From Heterodera schachtii (lineage: Eukaryota > Nematoda > Chromadorea > Rhabditida > Heteroderidae), in assembly GCA_023374025.1 (NCBI GenBank), contig SIJG01000001.1, forward strand, positions 5,562,328 to 5,626,327: a DNA stretch of 64,000 nt, given 5' to 3'. This document shows positions 11,245 through 21,866 of this stretch, in pieces. The stretch's first letter is position 1. Each line of letters opens with the position of its first letter. Below the pieces are notes generated by a model. That model saw only the letters and a program-made list of their open reading frames with translations. It did no database searches and was not told the origin of the DNA. The translations under genes and the position numbers were made by a program.

Positions 11245-12633
11245 ATGGTTAAATACGGAGAGAATGTTCTCATCGAAGGGGTCGAATTTTCGAACCCGGA
11301 CAAAGTGTTTTTCCCGGAGATGGAATTTACGAAGAAAGAAGTGGCCGTCTATTATCAGAAGATCGCAGATCGAATGCTTCCGCTGGTGCTTTTCCTTTCT
11401 TTTCTGTTTCGTTTTTTCCATTGGATTCCGTCCCTTTCTCTGCTGCAGGTCAATGACCGTTTGGTTAGTGTGCTCCGATGCCCCGACGGGCGAAAGGGCA
11501 AAAGTTTTTACGAGAAGCATTGCCGCAACTTTCCCGACGCGATGAAACTTGTCAGTGTTGTGGAAAGGACCACCGGACAAAAGTCGTCCCACGGTAGTTT
11601 TTCCTACTGTATTTATGTAGTCATTTCGCTAATTACCTAATCCCTTTCGCTCATTGCTATCTTACTGTATTCCGCAAATTATTCATTGCTATCTTACTGT
11701 ATTACCGTATTTGTTCATCCGCTTATTTCCCCCCCCCCCCCGCTTTTCCTCAGCTTGCATCACTGGGCTCGCTTCTCTAATCGCCGGTGTCCAAATGGGC
11801 GTGCTCGAGTTTCACATTTGGGGCTCCCGTTACAGCGATTTGGAGCACCCGGACAGAATTGTGATGGACATCGACCCGGGCCAAGACGTCACTTTTGACG
11901 AAGTGAAAAAGGCCGCGTTGGACATCAAAGATCGGCTGCTGTCCCACGGATTGCGCTCTGTTCCGTTGCTGACCGGCGGCAAAGGAGTACATGTGGTGGC
12001 ACCAGTGGTGGGCATTGAGGGGAAATGGGAATGAGGATGAGGCATAAAAATGGAAGGAGGGATGTGGGCAAACGGGAGGAATAGGTGGGGGCAATGCTTC
12101 CCGCGGGAGCGTCAAATTCAGTCCCAATGCTTACACCAAAAAGAATTTCCATTAAAGATCCCGAAAGCGGATTGGAACAAAGTGCATGACTTTACCAAAG
12201 CTATTGCCAAGCAAATGGAGGATGACGACCCGGACAGATACATTTCCCAATCGGGAAAAGCCAAACGGTGACCAATTAACGAACACTAATTGCCTTTCCC
12301 TTCCCAACTTAACACCCCCCCCCCCCTTTTTTTTGTGCAGAAAGGGACGCATTTTCATTGATTATCTCCGCAATGGTCGTGGGACAACTGCGGTTGCGCC
12401 TTACTCAACGCGAAACCAAAAAGGGGCACCGGTGGCGGCGCCGGTGACTTGGGAAGAGTTGGACAGCGCCGATCGGTCCAATTTGTACAACGTAACGGTA
12501 CGATGAACAGACAGATCGGGTGTGATTTGGCATGATCACTGATTTGTCCTTTCAGAACATGGTGGACAGAGTGAAGGAGAAGGACCCGTGGCGCGAGACG
12601 CACGAGTGGAAGCAGTACTTGAGCCCGGACTGA
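11245..12633 (+). CDS. Stand-alone LigD-type primase-polymerase (bacterial NHEJ PolDom family)
   Basis: Six exons (11245-11385, 11449-11593, 11754-12007, 12158-12267, 12341-12497, 12556-12633) join at GT-AG introns to about 294 residues, the normal size of a free-standing LigD polymerase domain. Family landmarks appear in order: the N-terminal NPDKVFFPE and TKKEVAVYYQKIADRMLP; VLRCPDGRKGKSFYEKH; VQMGVLEFHIWGSR; the catalytic MDIDPG (Asp134, Asp136); LTGGKGVHVVAP; DDDPDRYISQSGKAKRKGR; IFIDYLRNGRGTTAVAPYS with the third acidic residue Asp224; and GAPVAAPVTWEEL. In bacteria this archaeo-eukaryotic primase fold adds nucleotides, preferably ribonucleotides, to broken DNA ends during Ku-LigD end joining. 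No ligase or nuclease domain is fused. Flanking genes are ordinary nematode genes and the introns are spliceosomal, so transfer followed by domestication is inferred. Catalytic residues are intact. Confidence 0.9.
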
Positions 12634-13488
12634 GTCACTCCACTGCTGCTGATCGATGATTCCGTGTACTGTGTACACTTTGTGATTGGTCTCGACATTT
12701 CCTTTCCGATTCCCGGAAATTGTCACCAGCGGAAATTGCATTTCCCAACAAATCAAAAATTGGCACTTTCGCTGGCTGTGCAATTTCTCTTCTCCTCCCT
12801 TTTTTGGTACATTTTTTTACCTTTTCCCATTTGATTTTGCCCCTCCCATTCCCAACTTTTCACATTTAATAATCAACTGCCAATTAATTGCAAATGAATG
12901 AATTGAATTCGTTCTTTCTTTTCGTCCCATTGCTGTGTCTCTTTTTTTTTTGCTTCTGTTCTTCGGTGTTCCTCGTGCTTTTTCGCCCATTCCCTTCGCG
13001 TGTTCTGCTGATTTGAGCAGTCAATCGGTGGTCCCTTTGTCGTTGCGTTGCTAAATGATCGGAGGGGGGGGGGGGCGAAGGAGGGGAAGGGGTGGAACTC
13101 GTTTGATCAGCACCGCCGCAACACCACCACCTCTCTCTCTCTCCCATTCATTGGTTCTACACTTTCAAATGGTTCTGATGCTTCTTGCGTTTGTGGAACA
13201 ATTTGGCCCTTCAGCAGCAGCCGAAAAGGGTCGATTTTATAGGGACGAAAATTAGGAGAAAAAACGGAGACAGAAAATGACAGAGAGGGGGAGCGGGCGG
13301 GAGATGAATTGTGGCTATTTGTACCAATTCCCCATCCCTTTTTTAACAGTTAGTTTTAATTTCCTTCCCTCCCCATAATCACTTCCCCCCCCCCCCCTCC
13401 CACTCATTGATCACTTTGTTCGATTAATTGGCTTTTCTCCCACCCAAATCGTTTATTATCCGTCGCGATTGATTTCAGCCAATTAAGG
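12634..13488. other. Intergenic
   Basis: No supported exon. It contains poly-G (13064-13074), a short CT microsatellite (about 13131-13142) and poly-C (about 13385-13397), typical of the intergenic DNA in this window. Confidence 0.5.
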
Positions 13489-14677
13489 ATGTCTTTGTTG
13501 CGGTTTTCTCGTCAGCACTTCTTCTTCTCCCTTCTGCTTTTGTTCGCCTTTCTCGTTATTCTTCCGCCTGTTTGCTCCCGTTATGAAGACCGTAAGAGAA
13601 GGGCACTTTTCTTGTCCCCTGGCTTATGGTTCGGGTGAGAGGGGAGGGGCTAGGGATAAAGCATTGACCGTTGGAACGCCATGCCCCGGGGCACTGTCCA
13701 TTTTTATGCCATATCTTTCCGCTAGTTATTTTATGGACCATTACTCCGTTTTTTGCACAGGGTACAACATGAACATGCTTCCCTGGGACCTGAAGCCGGT
13801 CCAAGACTTCATCGGCCTTTGGCAAATGGACCGCAGCAGCGGAAACTTCAAAGAATTGCCGCCACCAAATTTAATTGACTTGGCCATCAATCCAATCCCG
13901 AAATTTGGAGCACGGACAATGAACATTACGTTGGTTTATGATTTTTAAAAGCCGACAAATTCAAAAACCCAAGGCACACTTACTTGGACTCGGCCCGAAA
14001 TGTCATCCGAAGTAAGCAAACAATTACAGCTTAATAAATGCCATTTCGCTTACACACATTAGCTTAAGGTGATTACGGCTTTATGCCAGTGAAAAATGCC
14101 ACCCGAAGGGACCCGCGGGTGCACGTGGCATATCTGACGACGAGCAGCGAAGGTAAATCGGGGGGTGGGGGGGGGGTGATCATTCAACGGACAAATGGAC
14201 AAATGATTGAAGGATGGTCGATGATGGAGCAGGGCTTCTTCAAGGACGGCAAACTGATCTTCCACCTCAAACAGTGAGTCCAATTGGATGGGAAATGATC
14301 ACGTCGAAGCCATTCACAACAGATTCTTGAAACGCTCTTTCGGGGCCGGGAGCAATTTGGACATCAGAGAAGTGAGAGGAGAAAAAGGACAATTGGGGGG
14401 GGGGGGGACGAACTTACGGGGACTCAATGTAAGAAGGAACATTTGCGATGCTTTTGCCCAAACTAAGGAATGGCTTTTCAATTCGCAAGTGATCTCTGCC
14501 AAATTAGCCCCCTTTTAGCCTCAATTAACCAACCAAAGATGGGCAAATTTAAGTTTTGTTCAGTTTGAGCGTCAATTTGAACTGTCCGGCTTCCACTCGA
14601 TGACACTCAAAGTGCGCGCCGAAACATCTTTTCAGACGGAGGCTTACACAGCTTGGTACACAAAGATTCTCTTCTGA
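13489..14677 (+). CDS. Secreted THAP4/nitrobindin-like beta-barrel protein
   Basis: Seven exons (13489-13591, 13761-13929, 13974-14011, 14069-14152, 14213-14273, 14323-14371, 14564-14677) give about 205 residues. An N-terminal signal peptide (FFFSLLLLFAFLVILPPVCS) is followed by a domain resembling the THAP4/nitrobindin heme-binding barrel. Its points of likeness are LKPVQDFIGLW (the usual opening 'fLlGtW'), NVIRSDYGFMPV (the 'sEsGFlr' strand), a glycine-rich turn, and a C-terminal run of alternating strands ending ETSFQTEAYTAWYTKI. Family assignment is by pattern of strands and is moderate. Heme binding is not shown. The exon 2 donor (TAC|GTTGGT) and exon 5 acceptor are chosen to keep the fold in frame and are less certain. 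Confidence 0.6.
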
Positions 14678-14800
14678 GTAAGCAAATTTCAAATTCAACG
14701 GATTGGAAAAAAAAAACATTAAAAATTATTTGTATCTTCAAAATGAAATTCATATTTTACAATAACAAATTGGCAACGAATGAATGTCCAATGTTTTGTT

Positions 14801-15313
14801 TTATCTGCCAAAGCCGCCGTTAAATCCAAATTGAAAATTGTTGGGGAAAAGCGTAGGAATGTTTGGCTGGCCAGGAAAATTTGAAAATGATGTGCTACCG
14901 CCGACGGGAAAAGTGCCGCCGAAATTATTGGGGAAAGTGCCGCCGAAATTATTGGGGAAAGTGCCACCAAAATTGTTGCCAAAGGGTGTTAAGCGAAGAA
15001 TCGGTTGAATGATCGGTTGGACAATGGGCTGCAAAACGTTCGGCTGTTGTTGCTGAACAAAAGGAGAAGTGCCGAAACCGGTGGACGAGCAGAAACCGCA
15101 TGTGCGACGACAGTGCGTCGACATGCACCACTGATAAGCGGAGACGAAGCAGTAACTGAAGTACAACGGACAACGGGCGAAATTATCACGGCAAAAATTA
15201 AATTGGGCGAAGGAAGGGGGAAGGGAAGTGCCGAAGAGGAGGAGGAAAAGCGGGGGAAAGAGGGGAAGAAGAGGGGGCACCAAATTGGCCGGGAAATGGC
15301 AACGGCCGCGCAT
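14801..15313 (-). CDS. Secreted ShKT-domain protein with NNFGGTFP repeats
   Basis: Single-exon model of 170 residues from the ATG at 15313. A hydrophobic signal peptide ends near PPSFA. One ShKT domain with six cysteines follows (CRDNFARCPLYFSYC then CMSTHCRRTCGFC). The tail is Gln/Pro-rich and then Gly/Phe/Asn-rich with several NNFGGTFP-like repeats. ShKT domains occur in nematode secreted proteins (cuticle, pharyngeal gland, toxin-like and peroxidase-associated), so exact function cannot be inferred. The open frame continues upstream of the chosen start, but 15313 places the signal peptide correctly. Confidence 0.75.
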   Translation of the reverse strand: MRGRCHFPANLVPPLLPLFPPLFLLLFGTSLPPSFAQFNFCRDNFARCPLYFSYCFVSAYQWCMSTHCRRTCGFCSSTGFGTSPFVQQQQPNVLQPIVQPIIQPILRLTPFGNNFGGTFPNNFGGTFPNNFGGTFPVGGSTSFSNFPGQPNIPTLFPNNFQFGFNGGFGR

Positions 15314-15529
15314 TTGAGCAGCGGAGAGGGCGAGGGGAAAGTTGGCTAGGGACCAGCAAAAGTGAGCACAACCAAATGGAAATGTTTGCACAGATTGGCA
15401 ACATTGGCATTCACGAGATTTTTTGAAAGGGAGCGAAACAATGACGTCATTCGAAATTTGGGCGGGAAAGTGGTGAAGTGACATGAATTGGCAAAGAATG
15501 GACAATATATACACACACTGTTTATCCAA

Positions 15530-16500
15530 TCAACCGATTCCCGGCACTACAGGGGATGCGCCGAAAGTTCCAAATCCATTGAATGCGCCTAATCCGTTAA
15601 ATCCTCCGGCGCCTCCCAAAAGGCCGCCGTCACTGCCAAAAGTGCCGATATTTCCGACTCCGAGTCCACCTGAATTAACACTTAATATGGTTAATCTAAT
15701 CAAATATGAAAACGAAGAACACAATGTCTTTATCCCTGTTCTCGTCAGTGCATTCCCTCCAATTGGCATTGATCAGTGATCAGGAGCTAATTTACACATA
15801 AAAATCCAGATGAGCCCACAAACCGAGTCCGCCGGCACCGCCCAATGCCGTGCCAAAACCGGCGCAATATCCGCATGTCCTCCGGCAATGCGTTAGCATA
15901 CACAGCTGATAAATGGGCTGGAAGCAGTAGGGCAAGAAGAGAAAGCAGTTTGACGCGTTGTCGAAGCAGCTTAGCGCCAAAAGACTGTTCAAATTGAATC
16001 GCCCGCCATAAGTGCCGCCGGGAAAAAAGCCGCCACCGAAAGCGCCGCCCAACAAATCTTGCGGATAAACGATGGGGCCGAGACGCGCGAACAACGGGCG
16101 CTGGTCACGACAGCACGAACTACGGAGACACTGAAAAAGCGAGAGAGGGAGAAGATCAAAGACCAACAGCAGGAGAAAAACGATCGAAAAACAATGGGAA
16201 ATGGGAAGGAAAAGCCGAAATTGGAACCGAAACTGTTGGAAAGTTGAATTTATAACGGTGAAAACAAACGCACGTGAAAAGGCGGCAATGACGGAGGACA
16301 AACGACGCCGAGGCCGCACTCTGAAGAAGCGGGGAATCGGATAAGAACAAATTGCGAAAGTTCAATTTTGGTGACCCGAAATCGACGTTTGTTCTGTCTC
16401 TTAGGGACTGATCAGTCCCTTTGTAAGAATTTCATCCGATCCCAACCATTCGTTTGTCACTTACGTCCTCCCCAGACAAAGCCCAGTGGACAAATGCCAT
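15530..16500 (-). CDS. Secreted ShKT-domain protein, second of a tandem pair
   Basis: The best model has exons 16500-16465, 16232-15824 and 15669-15530, about 194 residues. After a hydrophobic leader comes a Gly-rich stretch, then one ShKT domain (CFDNASNCFLFLPYC and CMLTHCRRTCGYC) and a Gly/Phe/Asn-rich tail in the last exon. The spacing and the CRRTCGYC end match the neighbouring gene at 14801-15313, so the two look like a tandem duplication. The ShKT exon has no in-frame ATG, so the short first exon (MAFVHWALSGED, donor GTAAGT) is inferred from phase and could be wrong. Confidence 0.65.
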
Positions 16501-19165
16501 TCTGTGCTATTTTCTGTCGGACCAACGCGAATAAACAGAAGAAAATGTTTGCGAGTCTGAGAAGCGTACGAAGACGAAACATTGAGGGAAAGGCACAAAA
16601 TTGGGGGGGGGGGGGGGAATCGATTCGAAATTTGGAAAAAAAAAGCCAACAATTGGGACGACGTGACGATGGCCTTTTCTCTCTGTTCAGATCCATTTTT
16701 TCATCCCCCCCCCCTTTCCCGGGATCATTTCATTCTCCCCATTTTCCGTCCGTACATTGTCTCCCCGTGGGATGGCTTTATCCCTCCCTTCCCCCCGCCA
16801 ATTAATTGTTTTTTTTAAATATTTATTGGGACAACAGTCAATCAATCAGTCATTCACACATTCATTTTTGCTCAGCTCATTTCTCTTCTTCATCCTTTAA
16901 TTTTCTTCTGCTGTATCAGTTTATTCCATCTCTTTTGCTTTGCTTTTTCATTGCCCAAAAAATGAACGGAACAGTACCAATTATTTTGTTGGGTGGTACG
17001 GTATGCTGTCATAACACATATAGCACAGCGAAAGTGATACCGTACACCTATGGTGTGGTTACGGTACCTTCCACGGACAAAAAGCCATTGAAAAGAAAGC
17101 GATGAATAGAAAGAGTTAAACAAATCGAAAAAAGGCAATGTTTGTGCAGCAGTAGCACAAAAATATTCAACGCATTTTTAAGCAGAAAAAAAGGGAGGGG
17201 GGCGGAATTAAAAATGCGAAAGGAGCGAAAAACAAAAGCGAAAATGTCGGGAGGGGGGGGGGGGGCAAAAGCAAAAACATTTCCATGGAAATTGGGCCAA
17301 GACATGGCAAAGTTTCCGGCAATGGATAATTTTAAGTTGGGGTGGGGCAGCAAATAATGACGAGCCGAACCCATTCAAATTGTTGTCCCCTCAATCCTTT
17401 TGAGCCAGAGTCTCCATGCCAAAAATTATTTTATTTTTCTAAATGAGGGGGAAATGCCGGGGCCACGGGGCGAAGGGGGAGAAGGCGTGATTTTGCCAAT
17501 GTCCCCCGTCCGATGGGTTAACTTTCTTTTTCCCATCCCGCGCTCCCCAGCCCTTTGCCCTCCCTTTGCTAATTGTTTTGCTAATTGCTTCCGCCATTTT
17601 CCAATTTTGCCGGGTCTTTTGAGTTTAATAAATGTATTGATATTAGAAAAAAAGCATAATGACCACAAAAACAAAATTGTTGTACACATTTTGCCGCACA
17701 ATTTCACATCTCCACCAAAAATGGGGAAGATTAATTAATTAACAAATAATAACAAATCGTCCTTTAATTAATTAACAAATAATAACAAATCGTCCTTTTC
17801 CCTTTTCATCCCTCGCCATTCATTCGTCCGTCTTCGCCACTTCCGTTTTCCCATAACAAACAGTCATTATCCATCTTTATCCATCCCATCCATCCGTATT
17901 TCCCTTCCGTTGCTAATGATCCCTCCCCCCTCCCCCTCCCGGGCCCTCTCGCCGCCGTCAGAAGTGTTCATTCCAAAGTAATAAATTTTGTTTGGACGGA
18001 GGCTGGCAAATTACGGGCCATCAGTCGCCCATTTCTCTGTCCACCCCCCCTCAGCGGTAATTAAACGCCAATTCCCACGGTGATAATTCGCCGCCATTTT
18101 ACGCTGCTGCACGTCAAACTCCAATTAACGCGTGCCATCCGTCGGTAGGCGGAGAATGCCATTTTTGTGTGTTTTGAGGGGACAAATCCATCGCATCAAT
18201 CAGAGGAAATCCCAGGGAATGGAATTTGGCCGTTTGTTTGCGCTGTTTATTGTGCTACCGCCCGCTTTGAAGAGGAGGCAAATCAATCCGTCCGCGTCCG
18301 CCGCTTTTCCCCCGTTTCAGTGCTTTTCGTCCCTCCGTCGTGGGCCTTCCCTCCTTTTTCCCTTCCGTTTGCCCCCCCCCCCCCTTTACGTCTCCTTTCC
18401 CATTTCTCTCTCCCATTTCTTTTTGTGACGTCATCGGCTCGTAATGTTTCTCCCCCTCCCCCCCCCCCCTCTCCCCGTTTCCCTTTGGCCCCGCTTTTCC
18501 CCGCTTCTCTGTCAAATGTGTCCCTTTCCAGCAGCACGTCCCGTCCCATTTCCATCCCCTGCGAAAGCTCATTTAAATATGTGCTGGTTTCCAAGGAGGG
18601 AGTGCCGAGTCGATGAGAGAGCGCCGGGGGGGGGGGGGGGAGAGACTCGGCCAATGCCAATGTAATGGACGCAAAAATTAAATTCCTTAATGCCATCCAA
18701 AGAATTCTTCCGACACTTTCCATAAAATAATCGATATTCTGGAAATTTGCAGAAGAAATTCAATTGGAGGATCATTTTGTTCGGCGGGCAAAACAAAGGC
18801 AAAGTTTAGCCAAAATGGCTTCGATTATGAGAAAAGGCGAGGAAATGGGCAAAAGAAAGACAGAAATTTATCCAACGCAATTAGCCACTGTTTTATTCCA
18901 CGCATTGCCCTCGAAAGAATTGTGCATTTGAGGGCGTACCCTCCGTCCCCCCCCCCCCACAAGAGAGCCCTTTTATGGCATTTTTCAGCTTTTTTGAAGC
19001 GGTGCCGATAAATATATCACCAGCGAAATTTACTAAAACAAATATTAATTTAAAACCTATGCATTAATTTTTCTTTTCTGTTTAGGGAGGGGGTGGGCTT
19101 TTCCCCGGCTCTTCGCTTTGTCCATTCCCTTCGCAAATGATCCTTTTAATCATTAATGACCCCCC

Positions 19166-19196
<31 letters not shown>

Positions 19197-19331
19197 CCCC
19201 CCCCCCCCTTTTTACACTCGCATTTCTTTTGTTTCATTCCGTTGGGCTTACATTTTCTCACGCATTCCAATTTCAACTTTCTTTTAGTGCCCTCTATTTT
19301 TTCTCTTTGAATTTGCATTTTCTTTGGCAAA
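16501..19331. other. Intergenic, no gene supported
   Basis: Low-complexity DNA: poly-G at 16602-16617 and 17254-17266, poly-C at 18373-18384, 18454-18470 and 19161-19176, and a (CT)n block at 19177-19196. A 17.73-17.80 kb tandem pair of about 35 bp is listed separately. A short inverted repeat surrounds 16995-17046 (GTACGGTAT against ATACCGTAC). A minus-strand frame at 18283-18723 begins with a signal-like stretch but becomes Gly/Arg low-complexity and was not called. Confidence 0.45.
17726..17800. repeat. Two tandem copies of an AT-rich unit of about 35 bp
   Basis: The unit TTAATTAATTAACAAATAAT followed by AACAAATCGTCCTT occurs twice head to tail. Confidence 0.8.
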
Positions 19332-21743
19332 ATGCCCGTCTTCAAAAAATCGTTGAAAAAGCGCGACAATGACAATGCGTCGCCCGCCGTTGTGGCGACA
19401 ACGGACGATTTTGGCACGCCGCCCATCAAACAATTGGATGCACGGCTCGGCATGGACTGTTACAGGTGGAACAGAATGAGCAGCTAATGCAAAAAAGCCG
19501 ATTTTAGAGATTTTTATACGCTGAAAAACTATTGGAAAACGGTGGGACGACGTTGGAAGGAGTCGCAAGGGCTGTTCATGTACAGGTCGAAGTTGACGGG
19601 AGAGGGGGGGGGGGGGGGGGGGGAGGGGCGCGTCTGACAAAGAAGCAGACAGAGAGTTAGTCGATGGAATGAGAGAGCGAATCGGAGAGTGGCAAAGTGC
19701 CGAGGAGAATAGGAATGTGTGCCCAGTGACCCCCCCCCCCCCCCCCCCCGGGGGGGGGCACCTCTCCCACAATTCTGAGAATAAGTTATGGCCAATGCCA
19801 TTGCTCACTTCGTTTTCAAGTAGAGAGAGAAAGAAACGGAAGAAAAAGAGAGAGAGCGGGGAGAGAAAGAGATGGTTAGAGAAAAGCAGACAGAGCGAAA
19901 GAGAGAGTTGGGGAGGAAGGGGGAGGGAGGCTATAATTGTATTTTTGCCTAGGAAACGCCAGCGGGGGATAAATTAGGCGCGAGCGATCAATCAAAGCAA
20001 ATGTTAAATGCCATTTGGAATAGCAAATGAAAATTAAAATTGGCGAAAAAGGCTGCTAAATGTCTCTTTATTAGCCTTACTGTAGCAACAGAAACACCAC
20101 CGTAAGAAGCGAGAAAAAAAGTATTACTTTTTTATTCATTTCTTCCACCCAACTAACAACATCCGTCCCATTTAATTACTCCCTTATCAGTTAATTAATT
20201 GGAGTTTAATTCTTTTTTTTCGGTTATCCCTCCTCCTTTAAAAAACAATGCCCCCCCCCCCCCTCCATTCATTGGTCCCTCCCCCGGGGGCGATTGAGTG
20301 ATTTCGCCAATAATTGCCCCTTTTTCGCATTTATTCCCTCCGCCGGAAGTTCGTTTATTACTAATTTTGCTGTTGGCTTTCACCCGTATTCATTCATTCT
20401 TTCATTGTCCGTTGTGCTAATTGTTTTCTCTCTCCAATTGACTCATCGTTCGGTTCATTTGCCCCTACAAAATTCAAATTTTTGTCTCATTTGATATTAT
20501 AAATTACATTTTCTTTAATTTTGCAATTGCAATTTTCGTTTTGTATGGCCCCGTCAATTAATACGATACTCAACAAATAATTAGGTAATTAATTCCCTCC
20601 CCTGCCAAAATCCATCCTCACAAATTTATTTCATTAGCCCCCCCCCCCCTTTTTACATTCATAAATGGTTGTTATTACATATTACCTTTTACATAATCCC
20701 ACCCAATTGTTTTAATAATAAATCCCATGGGCAGCGGTGCTAGCAAAAGCGGCGGTCCGCCGACCGTTGCGCAAAGTCCGACGGCCGACGCGGGACCGCC
20801 GCAAGAGAAAATAAAAATGGACTCGCGCCTTCCGTACACCGACTTTAGGGAACTGTTCACGCTAAAGAATTATTGGAAAACAGTGAGAAGGAACGACGTA
20901 ATATGCGGGAAGACAATGCTGCATAAGTGAGAGAAGACTGTGAGAGAAAGAGAGAGAGCGAAAGAGAGAGGCGGAGAGAGGGGAGAGGGAAAGGGGAAGA
21001 GAGAGGGGAGAGACCAAGAGAGAGAGAGAGAGACAAAGAGAGAGAGAGAGAGCGAAAGAGAGGAGGGGAAGGGGGAAGAGAGAGAGGAGAGGGGAAGAGA
21101 GAGAGAGACGGAGAGAAGTTAGAGAGAGGGAGAGAGAGAAAGAGAGAGAGAGAGGGAGGAGAGATGAGAGGAAAAAGTGAGGGGGGGGGGGCAAAAGAAA
21201 AGGGGAGGGAAATAATGGGAAGGGGAAACGGAAGAGAGAGAGAGAGAGAGGGCAAAATAAGGTTTTATTCTTATTTTTAAGGTATTTAAAAATGTGCCCT
21301 GAAGCGAAAGAGCGCTACCACAAGCTGAATGGGCTGGTCATCGATTCGCCCGAGTGTTCAGAGCCCACCTTCGAGACAATTGCCTCCAATTATTTGAAAG
21401 TGAGCCATTGGGAAATAAGTTAATGAGGGGCGCAGTCACTTGTTGAAAATTTTAATTTTCAAAAGTGCCCCTCATTTGTCAGGTGTTTGACGAGGTTATC
21501 AGTGCCGTCGAGCAAACGCCCGCCGACGCGTCCTCGGCATGCCAACGCCTTTCATCCATCGGCAAAATGCACCGCTCAAAAGTGAATGGCATTAAATTCG
21601 ACGACTTCCAACAGTTGGAGGCGCCCTTTCTGTACATGATAGGCGAAGTCCTCCAGGACAGATTCAACGAAAAAGCCGAAATGCTCTTCAGGAAATTCTT
21701 CCAATTTTGTTTGCGCTTTATTCTCGAAGGATTTAATTCATAA
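19332..21743 (+). CDS. Nematode globin, long-range isoform A
   Basis: Exons 19332-19465 and 19508-19585 splice in phase 2 to the shared exons 21282-21399 and 21483-21743, giving about 196 residues. The N-terminal extension is basic and then acidic (MPVFKKSLKKRD...). Helix A/B reads YTLKNYWKTVGRRWKESQG. The shared part carries YLKMCPEAKERYHKLNG, FETIASNYLKVFDEVISAVE and a proximal-histidine-like SIGKMHRSKVNGI, then the G/H helices. This matches the divergent neuroglobin-like globins of nematodes. A His at the distal position is not apparent. The alternative upstream module at 20727-20926 joins the same downstream exons in the same phase. Confidence 0.7.
20727..20926 (+). CDS. Alternative first exon of the globin gene (isoform B, myristoylation-type N-terminus)
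   Basis: This exon starts MGSGASKSGG, a good N-myristoylation signal, and encodes a second version of the globin A/B helices (ELFTLKNYWKTVRRNDVICG). It ends in phase 2 (AA|GTGAGA) and continues to 21282-21399 and 21483-21743 for a protein of about 192 residues. It duplicates the role of the exons at 19332-19585, so only one can be used per transcript. A membrane-attached and a soluble globin form are inferred. Confidence 0.7.
20930..21265 (+). repeat. (GA)n-rich microsatellite in the globin intron
   Basis: About 330 bp of imperfect GAGA/GAGG repeats inside the intron after the isoform B exon. Open frames across it in several phases are compositional artefacts. Confidence 0.9.
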
Positions 21744-21866
21744 ATATGTAAAACAAATATAATTTTTAATGTATAAAAGGCATCACTTAAAAATTTCACT
21801 TTTTGGGTAATGCAAATCCAAAAAGTCAAAAATCCGACCCGATTTGGCCCAATTGCATAATATCCA

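Noticed and set aside
11245..12633. Bacterial contamination as explanation for the LigD-type gene
   Set aside because: Five GT-AG introns with pyrimidine-rich acceptors interrupt the frame, and nematode genes lie on both sides in the same contiguous sequence.
18283..18723. Minus-strand ORF starting with a hydrophobic segment
   Set aside because: After the first 28 residues it is Pro/Gly/Arg low-complexity through poly-C tracts, with no supporting exon.
20927..21280. Long plus-strand and minus-strand open frames rich in Arg/Glu or Ser/Leu
   Set aside because: They are translations of the GA microsatellite in a globin intron.
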